64,000 nucleotides of DNA. Source: Nocardioides sp. (GTDB taxonomy: Bacteria; Actinomycetota; Actinomycetes; Propionibacteriales; Nocardioidaceae). The position numbers and the translations under genes were made by a program. This document shows positions 1-7,159 of this stretch, in pieces. The stretch covers positions 62,001-126,000 of the forward strand of contig NZ_JASLGR010000016.1 of NCBI RefSeq assembly GCF_030150155.1, given 5' to 3'. The stretch's first letter is position 1. Each line of letters begins with the position of its first letter. Under the pieces are notes generated by a model, which was given only the letters and a program-made list of their open reading frames with translations, did not search any database and had not been told where the DNA came from.

Positions 1-618
1 GACGTGGCCGTCCTTGCGCTGGAAGGTCTTGACCGTCGCCTCGCCGTCGATCATCGCAGCGACGATCTCGCCGTTGTTGGCGGTCGGCTGGCTGCGCACC
101 ACGACGTAGTCACCGTTGCAGATCGCCGCGTCGATCATCGAGTCGCCGCGGACCTCGAGCATGTAGAGCTCGCCGTCGCCGACGAGCTCCTTGGGCAGCG
201 GCATCACGGTCTCGGTGTGCTGCTCGGCGAGGATCGGGCCACCGGCCGCGATCCGTCCGACGAGCGGCACGTATTGGGCCGGCGGGGCGGTGTCGCCGAT
301 GTCGGTCTGGTCGAGGTCGGAGTCGTCGGCCGAGCCCATCGCCTTGCGGGCCGCCATCACCTCGGGCAGGAAGACCTCGAGCGCGCGCGGCCGGTGCGGG
401 TCGCGGCGCAGGAAGCCCTTCTCCTCGAGGACACGGAGCTGGTGCGCCACCGAGCTGGTGGAGGTGAGCCCGACCGCCGCGCCGATCTCCCGCATGCTCG
501 GCGGGTAACCACGCTGTTCGATCGAGTCCTTGAGGGTGGCGAGGATGCGCTGTTGACGCGGGGTGAGGCCCGTGGCGTCGGCCGGCCCGTCCGGCAGTTC
601 GGCGATCTTCTTGCTCAT
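1..618 (-). CDS. lexA: LexA SOS repressor (3' end beyond window)
   Basis: LexA represses DNA-damage genes and cleaves itself when RecA is activated. The reading frame begins at an ATG at 616-618 (MSKKIAELPDG) and runs off base 1 after 206 codons, so the C-terminus is missing. An N-terminal winged helix with LTPRQQRIL and PPSMREIG is followed by the Ala-Gly self-cleavage site in RIAAGGPI. The peptidase S24 domain then shows the catalytic Ser in GDSMID and the catalytic Lys in ATVKTF. A LexA-type operator lies 24 bp upstream of the start, consistent with autorepression. The divergent neighbour is a LysM protein, the arrangement known for lexA in mycobacteria and corynebacteria. Identification is secure. 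Confidence 0.97.
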   Translation of the reverse strand, partial: MSKKIAELPDGPADATGLTPRQQRILATLKDSIEQRGYPPSMREIGAAVGLTSTSSVAHQLRVLEEKGFLRRDPHRPRALEVFLPEVMAARKAMGSADDSDLDQTDIGDTAPPAQYVPLVGRIAAGGPILAEQHTETVMPLPKELVGDGELYMLEVRGDSMIDAAICNGDYVVVRSQPTANNGEIVAAMIDGEATVKTFQRKDGHV

Positions 619-641
619 GGGCAGGACTCTAGCGCCTGTGT

Positions 642-726
642 TCGAAAAAATGTTCGATGACACGCTTGTCATTGTTCGAACACGTGATCTAGTCTCGTAC
701 ATGTGTTCGATCGAACGTGTGATCGA
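642..726. promoter_or_regulatory. Cluster of three LexA (SOS) boxes between lexA and the LysM gene
   Basis: Against the actinobacterial SOS box TCGAAC-N4-GTTCGA I see TCGAAAAAATGTTCGA at 642-657 (one mismatch), TCGAACACGTGATCTA at 676-691 (two mismatches) and TCGAACGTGTGATCGA at 711-726 (one mismatch). The first is next to lexA and the last lies on the LysM side, so both divergent genes are probably LexA-controlled. Confidence 0.8.
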
Positions 727-819
727 ACGCGGTGGAGGAAGCGATCGACAGCTTTTGTCGGTGGTCACCTCTAGAACTGAGTCAGACAGCAGCAACGCCT
801 ACTTCCCCAGGAGCTTCCG

Positions 820-1182
820 ATGACCACGATGACCCTCAGCCCCCAGACCCGCATGATCCCGGCCTCGACCCGCCCGGTTCGCCGGTCCAGCGCTACCCAG
901 GTCCGCCTCACCCGGCGTGGTCGCGTCGTCGTCCTGGGAAGCGGTCTGCTGCTCTCGCTCGGTCTCGGTCTCGGCCTGGCGGCCAACTCCACGGCGACCG
1001 AGCGGCCGGACTCGCTCGCGACGATCACTGTCGCGCCGGGGGAGACCCTGTGGAGCATCGCGGGATCGGTGGCCGTCGATGGTCACACCGGTGACATGGT
1101 GGAGCAGATCAAGGCGCTCAACCACCTCCACGGCGGTTCGCTCCAGGCGGGTCAGACCCTGCGCGTGCCCAGCGCCCACTGA
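820..1182 (+). CDS. LysM membrane protein, probable SOS-induced cell-division suppressor
   Basis: A 120-residue protein with a basic cytoplasmic N-terminus, one membrane segment at about residues 37-57 and a C-terminal LysM domain at about 67-115 (ITVAPGETLWSIA, then LQAGQTLRVP). LysM binds peptidoglycan, so the domain should sit outside the membrane. The gene is divergent from lexA behind SOS boxes. In the same position other actinobacteria carry Rv2719c (ChiZ) or DivS, and Bacillus carries YneA, all SOS-induced proteins that delay division. The function here is inferred from that synteny and architecture, not from strong sequence identity. The ATG is preceded by an AGGAGC-like ribosome site. 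Confidence 0.85.
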   Translation: MTTMTLSPQTRMIPASTRPVRRSSATQVRLTRRGRVVVLGSGLLLSLGLGLGLAANSTATERPDSLATITVAPGETLWSIAGSVAVDGHTGDMVEQIKALNHLHGGSLQAGQTLRVPSAH

Positions 1183-1366
1183 CTTCGCGCGGGCCCGGAC
1201 GCCTGCGCGCATGAATCACAACTGAATAGTGACTTCCTGTCGGGTGACTCGACCCCGCTCGGCGGGATCTACGGGAAGACGAGGGGTGTGGCGCCGAAAG
1301 GGAAGACGGCGCTGCGCCCCTCGTTCCGTCCCCTCATGTCGCGGCTCGTGGCTTCGGCCCGTCGCC

Positions 1367-1774
1367 TCAGCGGGCTGCGCGCTTGCCGCCCTTGGCGTGG
1401 CCGCCTGCGGCCGGCGCCTCGGTGGTCCCGCTCGCGGTGTCACCGACCGGCCGCGTCGACTGGGCCCGCATCGACTGCGTGAGCAGCACCAGACAGCCGA
1501 AGAGTGCGGCGACGGCGCCGACGGTCATCAGACCGGCCCACCACCAGTCGCTGTGGTCGCCGCTGCGCGCCTGGGAGCCGAAGTGGATGGCGGCCCAGAC
1601 CAGATATGCCCACAGCACGAGTGCTGCCACGCCTGCGCCCGCCAACGCGATCGCACGGGGCGGAAGGGACCGCTTCGGCCGTGCTCCTGCCCGCTTTCCA
1701 TGACCGCCCACGAGGCCATTGTGCCTAATGGCCGGGTGGTTCACGCGCGAAGGTGACGACATGTGCGCGCTCAC
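1367..1774 (-). CDS. Small two-helix membrane protein, unknown function
   Basis: A protein of about 135 residues with a basic N-terminus (HGKRAGARPKRSLPPR) and two predicted membrane helices, at about 41-63 (ALAGAGVAALVLWAYLVWAA) and 80-103 (AGLMTVGAVAALFGCLVLL). A low-complexity, Gly/Ala/Lys-rich tail follows. I do not recognise a family. The start may instead be the internal ATG at 1760-1762. It is transcribed away from nrdR and converges on the LysM gene; about 180 bp between those two genes hold nothing I can name. Confidence 0.6.
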   Translation of the reverse strand: MSAHMSSPSRVNHPAIRHNGLVGGHGKRAGARPKRSLPPRAIALAGAGVAALVLWAYLVWAAIHFGSQARSGDHSDWWWAGLMTVGAVAALFGCLVLLTQSMRAQSTRPVGDTASGTTEAPAAGGHAKGGKRAAR

Positions 1775-1808
1775 TTGACTCGTGCCGCAGGGGCGGGGTT
1801 AGGGTTAC

Positions 1809-1873
1809 CACTACATCTAGTACTTACAGGGATGTAGTTCTCCACATCTAGTTCACAGAGCGGGGCTAGATGT
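1809..1873. promoter_or_regulatory. NrdR-box-like repeats upstream of nrdR
   Basis: The 9-mer ACATCTAGT occurs at 1813-1821 and again at 1844-1852, exactly 31 bp apart, which is three helical turns and the usual spacing of paired NrdR boxes. An inverted copy, GCTAGATGT, lies at 1865-1873, and GATGTAGT at 1831-1838 mirrors CACTACATC at 1809-1817. This fits NrdR autoregulation of the nrdR-nrdJ unit, although the boxes depart from the best-known consensus. Confidence 0.6.
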
Positions 1874-1900
1874 GCACACCTGAACCGGCTTTTGCACAGG

Positions 1901-1922
1901 TTCGTCCACAGATTCGTCCACA
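1901..1922 (+). promoter_or_regulatory. Tandem DnaA-box-like sequences upstream of nrdR
   Basis: TTCGTCCACA occurs twice, at 1901-1910 and 1913-1922, 12 bp apart. Each differs by about one base from the actinobacterial DnaA box TTGTCCACA. DnaA control of ribonucleotide reductase genes is known in E. coli, so this is plausible but unproven here. Confidence 0.35.
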
Positions 1923-1975
1923 TTCGGCCAGAGCCGGAGGGTGGGCGACCGCCATGAGAAGGAGTTGAGACCACG

Positions 1976-2482
1976 ATGCACTGCCCCTACTGCCGGCACA
2001 CCGACACCAAGGTCCTCGACTCCCGGGTCGCGGACGACGGCGGCTCGATCCGCCGACGTCGTACCTGCCAGAGCTGCGAGAAGCGCTTCACCACGGTCGA
2101 GCTGATGCAACTCACCGTGCTCAAGCGCAGTGGCGCCACCGAGCCGTTCACTCGGGACAAGGCGATCGCCGGAGCGCGCAAGGCGTGCAAGGGCCGCCCG
2201 GTCACCGAGGACGCCCTGGCCTGCCTGGGCCAGGAGGTCGAGGACGCGCTGCGCGCCGCCGGTGCCGCCGAGATCCCCGCCCACGACGTGGGCATGGCGA
2301 TCCTCGGCCCGCTCCGCAAGCTCGACGAGGTCGCGTACCTCCGCTTCGCCAGTGTCTACCGACAGTTCGAGTCGGCCGACGACTTCGCAGATGAGATCGC
2401 GATGCTGCGCTCCGAGCGCGCTCCGATCGATCCCGCCTCGATCCCTGAGGCGGAGATGCTCACCCCGGTCTCACCGGGCTGA
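1976..2482 (+). CDS. nrdR: Transcriptional repressor NrdR
   Basis: NrdR represses ribonucleotide reductase genes in response to the ATP/dATP balance. The 168-residue protein has an N-terminal zinc ribbon (MHCPYC at 3-6 and CQSC near 31-34) followed by an ATP-cone domain (VLKRSGATEPFTRDK to RFASVYRQF). The ATG follows an AAGGAG ribosome site. It is slightly longer than the usual ~150 residues because of an acidic C-terminal tail. It lies directly upstream of nrdJ, the reductase it should control, and behind paired box-like repeats. Family assignment is firm. Confidence 0.97.
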   Translation: MHCPYCRHTDTKVLDSRVADDGGSIRRRRTCQSCEKRFTTVELMQLTVLKRSGATEPFTRDKAIAGARKACKGRPVTEDALACLGQEVEDALRAAGAAEIPAHDVGMAILGPLRKLDEVAYLRFASVYRQFESADDFADEIAMLRSERAPIDPASIPEAEMLTPVSPG

Positions 2483-2492
2483 GCCCCAGGCC

Positions 2493-2530
2493 GGGCCGGG
2501 CAGGTTGTGGGGAAGCGACCTGCCCGGCCC
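2493..2530 (+). terminator. Perfect 13-bp stem-loop between nrdR and nrdJ
   Basis: GGGCCGGGCAGGT (2493-2505) pairs exactly with ACCTGCCCGGCCC (2518-2530) across a 12-nt loop. It starts 10 bp after the nrdR stop and lies 86 bp before the nrdJ start, with no U-tract. It may attenuate read-through into nrdJ, terminate the nrdR transcript or protect the mRNA end. Confidence 0.6.
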
Positions 2531-2616
2531 TACCAACGCACACGCACCACCCAGCATCACCGCAGTACCAGCGGCATGAGCCATCACCAATCACCACCAC
2601 CAGACGGGACTGAGGA

Positions 2617-5535
2617 ATGACCGAGGGATCGATCGACACCGCGAACGGGACGGCCGGATCGGCCGGCGCGGGCCTGACCATCGAGCGGGTGTTCAGCACC
2701 GAGGGTGTGCACCCGTATGACGAGATCACCTGGGAGCGACGCGACGTCGTTCAGAAGAACTGGAAGACCGGCGACACCGTCTTCGAGCAGCTGGGTGTGG
2801 AGTTCCCCGACTTCTGGTCGGTCAACGCGTCCACCATCGTCACCACGAAGTACTTCCGCGGCGCCGTCGGCACCCCGCAGCGTGAGTGGAGCCTCAAGCA
2901 GCTGATCGACCGGGTGGTCGACACCTACACGCAGGCGGGCGCCGACCACGGCTACTTCGCCTCCGAAGAGGACGCGATCGTCTTCGAGCACGAGCTCAAG
3001 TGGCTGCTCGTCCACCAGTACTTCGCGTTCAACTCCCCGGTCTGGTTCAACGTCGGCACCGAGGCTCCGCAGCAGGTCTCGGCCTGCTTCATCCTGTCGG
3101 TCGACGACTCGATGGACTCGATCCTGAACTGGTACAAGGAAGAGGGCTTCATCTTCAAGGGCGGCTCCGGCGCCGGCCTCAACCTCTCCCGCATCCGCTC
3201 CTCCAAGGAGCTGCTCACCTCCGGCGGCACCGCCTCGGGTCCGGTCAGCTTCATGCGCGGCGCCGACGCCTCGGCCGGCACGATCAAGTCCGGTGGCGCG
3301 ACCCGTCGTGCGGCCAAGATGGTCGTCCTCGACGTGGACCACCCCGACATCGTCGAGTTCGTCGAGACCAAGGCCCGCGAAGAGGACAAGATCCGCGCCC
3401 TGCGCGACGCCGGCTTCGACATGGACCTGGGCGGCAAGGACATCACGTCCGTGCAGTACCAGAACGCCAACAACTCCGTCCGCGTCACCGACGAGTTCAT
3501 GCGCGCCGTCGAGGAGGGCAAGTCCTTCGCCCTGCGCGGTCGCCAGCACGGTGAGGTGATCGAGGAGATCGACGCCCGCGAGCTGTTCCGCAAGATCGCC
3601 GTCGCTGCCTGGGAGTGCGCCGACCCGGGCCTCCAGTACGACGACACCATCAACGACTGGCACACCAACCCCGAGACCGGCCGGATCACCGCGTCCAACC
3701 CGTGCTCGGAGTACATGTCGCTGGACAACTCCTCGTGCAACCTGGCCAGCCTTAACCTGCTCAAGTTCCTCACCGACGACGACCAGTTCGACGTGGTGCG
3801 GTTCCAGAAGGCCTCCGAGCTGGTCTTCACCGCGATGGACATCTCCATCTCGTTCGCCGACTTCCCGACCGAGGCGATCGGCCGCACCACGCGTGACTAC
3901 CGCCAGCTGGGCATCGGCTACGCCAACCTCGGCGCGCTGCTGATGGCCCTCGGCCTCGGCTACGACACCGAGGGTGGCCGCACCCTGGCCGCCGCCATCA
4001 CCTCCCTGATGACCGGTGCCGGCTACAAGCGCTCCGCCGAGCTCGCCGGCGTCGTCGGCCCGTACGCCGGCTACGCCCGCAACGCCGAGGCGCACAAGCG
4101 CGTCATGCGCAAGCACCAGGCCGCCAACGACCAGGTCCGCTCGGTCAACTCGGTCGACGCCCCGGTGATCAAGGCCGCCGAGAAGGCCTGGGCCGACGTC
4201 GTCGCCATCGGCGCCGAGAACGGCTTCCGCAACGCTCAGGCGTCGCTGCTCGCCCCGACCGGCACCATCGGCTTCATGATGGACTGCGACACCACCGGCA
4301 TCGAGCCCGACTTCTCGCTGGTGAAGTTCAAGAAGCTCGTCGGCGGCGGCTCGCTCCAGATCGTCAACCTCACCATCCCTCGCGCGCTCAAGAAGCTGGG
4401 CTACCTCGACGAGCAGGTCGAGGCGATCGTCGACTACATCGCCGAGAACGGCCACGTCGTCGACGCGCCCGGTCTCAAGACCGAGCACTACGAGGTCTTC
4501 GACACCGCGATGGGCAAGCGCTCGCTGGCCCCGATGGGTCACGTTCGGATGATGGCTGCCACGCAGCCCTTCCTGTCGGGTGCCATCTCCAAGACGGTCA
4601 ACCTGCCGGAGTCGGCCACGGTCGAGGAGATCGAGGACGTCTACCTCCAGTCGTGGAAGCTCGGCCTCAAGGCCACCGCCATCTACCGCGACAACTGCAA
4701 GGTCGGCCAGCCGCTGTCGGACGCCAAGGGCGACAACAACGGTCAGGACAACGCCGCGCCCAAGGCCGCTGCTGCGCCCGAGGCCGAGGTCGTGGAGAAG
4801 GTCGTCGAGAAGATCGTCTACGCCCCGACCCGCAAGCGTCTGCCGAAGTCCCGCGTCTCGCGCACCACCTCCTTCACGGTCGGCGGCGCCGAGGGCTACA
4901 TGACCTCCGGTGCGCACGAGGACGGCCAGCTCGGCGAGGTCTTCCTCAAGCTCGGCAAGCAGGGCTCGACCCTGGCCGGCGTGATGGACGCCTTCTCGAT
5001 CGCCGTCTCGATCGGCCTGCAGTACGGCGTCCCGCTGGAGACCTACGTCTCGAAGTTCACCAACCTGCGCTTCGAGCCCGCCGGTCTCACCGACGACCCC
5101 GACGTGCGGATGTCGCAGTCCCTGATGGACTACGTCTTCCGTCGCCTGGCCCTGGACTACCTGCCGTTCGAGCAGCGTGCCGCCCTCGGCATCTACACCG
5201 CCGACGAGCGCCAGCGCTACCTCGAGACCGGCTCGTACGAGCCCCTGGAGGAGACCGGCAGCGCTGCTGAGCTGCTGGCCGCCCCCGAGGCCCCGGCCCA
5301 CGCCGAGGTGCTGACCAAGGACGAGCTCGACGTCGTCGAGACGCCTGCGGAGGAGTCCGTCACCGCGGCCGCCACCGAGGCGCCCAAGGCGGCCCACACC
5401 ACCGCCGAGCTCCTCGAGCTGATCAGCGGCTCGGCCATCGACAGCCCGCTGTGCTTCACCTGCGGCACGAAGATGCGTCCCGCCGGCTCCTGCTACGTCT
5501 GCGAGGGCTGCGGCTCGACCAGCGGTTGCAGCTGA
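2617..5535 (+). CDS. nrdJ: Adenosylcobalamin-dependent (class II) ribonucleotide reductase
   Basis: Reduces ribonucleotides to deoxyribonucleotides in the cytoplasm using a B12 radical, with or without oxygen. The 972-residue protein carries the reductase barrel signatures ACFILSVDDSM, GSGAGLNLSRIRS, NPCSEYM, SSCNLASLNL and APTGTIGFMMDCDTTGIEPD. The C-terminus is cysteine-rich (CFTCGTKM and CYVCEGCGST), the zinc/redox tail that re-reduces the active site. An Ala/Glu-rich linker at about 875-930 separates this tail from the core. The ATG follows GAGGA. No cobalamin riboswitch is apparent in the short 134-bp leader; control is more likely by NrdR. The assignment is very secure. Confidence 0.97.
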   Translation: MTEGSIDTANGTAGSAGAGLTIERVFSTEGVHPYDEITWERRDVVQKNWKTGDTVFEQLGVEFPDFWSVNASTIVTTKYFRGAVGTPQREWSLKQLIDRVVDTYTQAGADHGYFASEEDAIVFEHELKWLLVHQYFAFNSPVWFNVGTEAPQQVSACFILSVDDSMDSILNWYKEEGFIFKGGSGAGLNLSRIRSSKELLTSGGTASGPVSFMRGADASAGTIKSGGATRRAAKMVVLDVDHPDIVEFVETKAREEDKIRALRDAGFDMDLGGKDITSVQYQNANNSVRVTDEFMRAVEEGKSFALRGRQHGEVIEEIDARELFRKIAVAAWECADPGLQYDDTINDWHTNPETGRITASNPCSEYMSLDNSSCNLASLNLLKFLTDDDQFDVVRFQKASELVFTAMDISISFADFPTEAIGRTTRDYRQLGIGYANLGALLMALGLGYDTEGGRTLAAAITSLMTGAGYKRSAELAGVVGPYAGYARNAEAHKRVMRKHQAANDQVRSVNSVDAPVIKAAEKAWADVVAIGAENGFRNAQASLLAPTGTIGFMMDCDTTGIEPDFSLVKFKKLVGGGSLQIVNLTIPRALKKLGYLDEQVEAIVDYIAENGHVVDAPGLKTEHYEVFDTAMGKRSLAPMGHVRMMAATQPFLSGAISKTVNLPESATVEEIEDVYLQSWKLGLKATAIYRDNCKVGQPLSDAKGDNNGQDNAAPKAAAAPEAEVVEKVVEKIVYAPTRKRLPKSRVSRTTSFTVGGAEGYMTSGAHEDGQLGEVFLKLGKQGSTLAGVMDAFSIAVSIGLQYGVPLETYVSKFTNLRFEPAGLTDDPDVRMSQSLMDYVFRRLALDYLPFEQRAALGIYTADERQRYLETGSYEPLEETGSAAELLAAPEAPAHAEVLTKDELDVVETPAEESVTAAATEAPKAAHTTAELLELISGSAIDSPLCFTCGTKMRPAGSCYVCEGCGSTSGCS

Positions 5536-5551
5536 TCTGAGCGATCACATC

Positions 5552-5596
5552 ACGCCGAACGGCGGTCACCCTTCTGGGGTGGCCGCCGTTCGGCGT
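5552..5596 (+). terminator. Intrinsic-type terminator after nrdJ
   Basis: ACGCCGAACGGCGG (5552-5565) pairs with CCGCCGTTCGGCGT (5583-5596), and CACC/GGTG extends the stem across a CTTCTG loop. This is a long, very stable hairpin 16 bp after the nrdJ stop, without a clear U-tract, as is common in high-GC actinobacteria. Confidence 0.75.
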
Positions 5597-5655
5597 CTCC
5601 GGGCATGAGTGGTGGCCTCGCCCGGATCCGGTGCGGCACGTGCCACAGTGGCGGG

Positions 5656-6234
5656 GTGAGCGACGAGCTGGCAGCGATCTCCTGGCCGATCAGCACCGAG
5701 CGGCTCACGCTGCGCCGGGTGCGGGTCGGCGATGCGGCGCTGGTGTGGCCGTGGCGTCGGCTGCCGGAGTCCTACGCCTGGGTGACCCATGCGGCGACCA
5801 GCCGGGAGGCGTTCGCCGAGCGGTTCGAGAGCCCTGAGGGGCTGCGCTCACGGCTCGTGATCGACCTTGAGGGGCGGATCGTCGGCGACCTGATGGTGCG
5901 GATCGGCGACGCCTGGGGGCAGACCGAGGTGCGGGACCGGGCGGCGCGGACCGAGGCCGAGCTGGGCTGGAGCCTGGATCCGGCGTACGGCGGGCGAGGG
6001 ATCGCGACCGAGGCGGTGGCGGCGGTGATCGACCGCTGCTTCACCGATCTGGGCCTGCGCCGGGTGACGGCGGCCTGCTTCGCTGCCAACGAGCCGTCGT
6101 GGCGGCTGATGGAGCGGCTCGGGATGCGACGTGAGCAGCACGGTGTCCGGGACTCCCTGCACCGGTCGGGGGACTGGATGGACGGGCTCACCTATGCGCT
6201 GCTGGCCTCGGAGTGGCCCGTCTCCCAGCCGTGA
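5656..6234 (+). CDS. GNAT family N-acetyltransferase (RimJ/RimL type)
   Basis: Acetyl-CoA-dependent acyltransferase of the RimJ/RimL-like group. STERLTLRRV at the N-terminus is the typical opening strand. The acetyl-CoA loop reads GWSLDPAYGGRGIATEAV (about residues 109-126), followed by the late GNAT motif FAANEPSWRLMERLGMRRE. I chose the GTG at 5656 because homologues begin close to the TERL segment; an upstream ATG at 5605 would add 17 residues and lies just behind the nrdJ terminator hairpin. Substrate unknown: a protein N-terminus or a small amine is possible. It is a single gene with no obvious partner. Confidence 0.85.
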   Translation: MSDELAAISWPISTERLTLRRVRVGDAALVWPWRRLPESYAWVTHAATSREAFAERFESPEGLRSRLVIDLEGRIVGDLMVRIGDAWGQTEVRDRAARTEAELGWSLDPAYGGRGIATEAVAAVIDRCFTDLGLRRVTAACFAANEPSWRLMERLGMRREQHGVRDSLHRSGDWMDGLTYALLASEWPVSQP

Positions 6235-6673
6235 CTCGGCCCTGACCGAGTGGCCTGAGCCGAGCCCGATCCTCGGCGTGTCGCCGACCCCAGGGCGGTC
6301 CACGTCCCCCAGATAGGGGAAGTCCGTCCTGAACCCTCGATCGGCCGAACCCGGCCGGTGACGATGGCGCCCGCGCGGGGGAGCGCGATCGACTCGGGGA
6401 GTGGTGCATGTCAGGGCGCGTCGGATCGGCGACCGTGGAGTGGTGTCGGTCTAGACCTGCGACACGTTTTTCGGCATCAGCGGGCGCAACTGCTGGCCGT
6501 GCCCCGCTCAGATCGACCGAATGTGAGATAGATCACATTTGTCGTGCGTGGAGATTCAGCGGGAGCCCCGTTGGACACACAAGGCCACATCGGGCGTACC
6601 TCGCTCGCGAGCCCCGTTCCCTGCTCCGGGACGAGCCTCGCAGAGGTACGTCGAGGCAGTGCATGGGGGAATC
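6235..6673. other. Non-coding region before the surface-protein operon
   Basis: About 440 bp without a convincing gene. It holds short GC-rich inverted repeats near 6330-6390 and one clear regulatory site, the CRP-type palindrome at 6522-6537. I found no riboswitch I can name. The length suggests a long regulated leader or promoter for the lipoprotein and giant surface protein downstream. Confidence 0.5.
6522..6537. promoter_or_regulatory. CRP/GlxR-type cAMP receptor protein site
   Basis: TGTGAGATAGATCACA matches the TGTGA-N6-TCACA consensus at all ten conserved positions. It lies 137 bp upstream of the lipoprotein ATG, a plausible position for control of the lipoprotein/surface-protein operon by a CRP-family regulator. 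Confidence 0.7.
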
Positions 6674-7159
6674 ATGATCGAACGTATCCACCGCTCGGCG
6701 ACGCTGGGCGCGAGCGCGGTCGCCGTACTCGCGCTGACAGCGGCCTGCGGTTCTGAGGCGGCCACGTCGCCGGCACCGTCGGCCTCGCCGACGTCCGGCT
6801 CGGTGTCGACCTCTCCGTCCGGCACCGCCGATCCGGGGGCGATCTCGCCCACCGATCTGGCCAGCGTGCCGACCCTCCAGGGCGCGCGCGGGGCGATCAG
6901 CGACCTGGCCGGGCAGCAGTGCAACGTCGGCTCGGGGCACCAGGTGGCCCGGGCCGAGATCACGTCCTCGGCGACGGGGACGGCCGACTATCTCGTCACG
7001 GTGAGCTGGACGACCAACGCCGGTGACGTTCTGGCCCGCGGCTACGACCGGCTCGCCGGTGTGGCCGCCGGGGAGCAGCGCAAGGTGACGATCAAGGCGA
7101 AGGTGCCTGCCGGCGCCCGCCGCTGTGTGTGGGGGGTTGAGCGTGCGCAAGCCAAGTAA
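6674..7159 (+). CDS. Secreted lipoprotein of unknown function
   Basis: A 161-residue protein with a lipoprotein signal peptide. A basic start (MIERIHR) and hydrophobic core end at the lipobox LTAAC, with Cys near residue 26. A Ser/Thr/Pro-rich spacer follows, then a small domain with two cysteines (QQCNVGSGHQ and ARRCVWGV) that could form a disulphide. The ATG at 6674 is preceded by GGGGGA. Its end overlaps the start of the giant surface protein by 17 bp, so the two are cotranscribed and probably translationally coupled. Family not recognised; the mature domain looks like a small beta-sandwich, which is a guess. Confidence 0.8.
   Translation: MIERIHRSATLGASAVAVLALTAACGSEAATSPAPSASPTSGSVSTSPSGTADPGAISPTDLASVPTLQGARGAISDLAGQQCNVGSGHQVARAEITSSATGTADYLVTVSWTTNAGDVLARGYDRLAGVAAGEQRKVTIKAKVPAGARRCVWGVERAQAK

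Noticed and set aside
2483..2616. A cobalamin riboswitch in front of nrdJ
   Set aside because: The 134-bp spacer is too short for a full B12 riboswitch and I do not see the B12-box; only the hairpin at 2493-2530 is evident.
2584..5397. A 937-codon open frame antisense to nrdJ
   Set aside because: It lies wholly opposite the highly conserved nrdJ sequence and its translation is Gly/Asp/Leu/Val-rich nonsense typical of GC-rich antisense frames.
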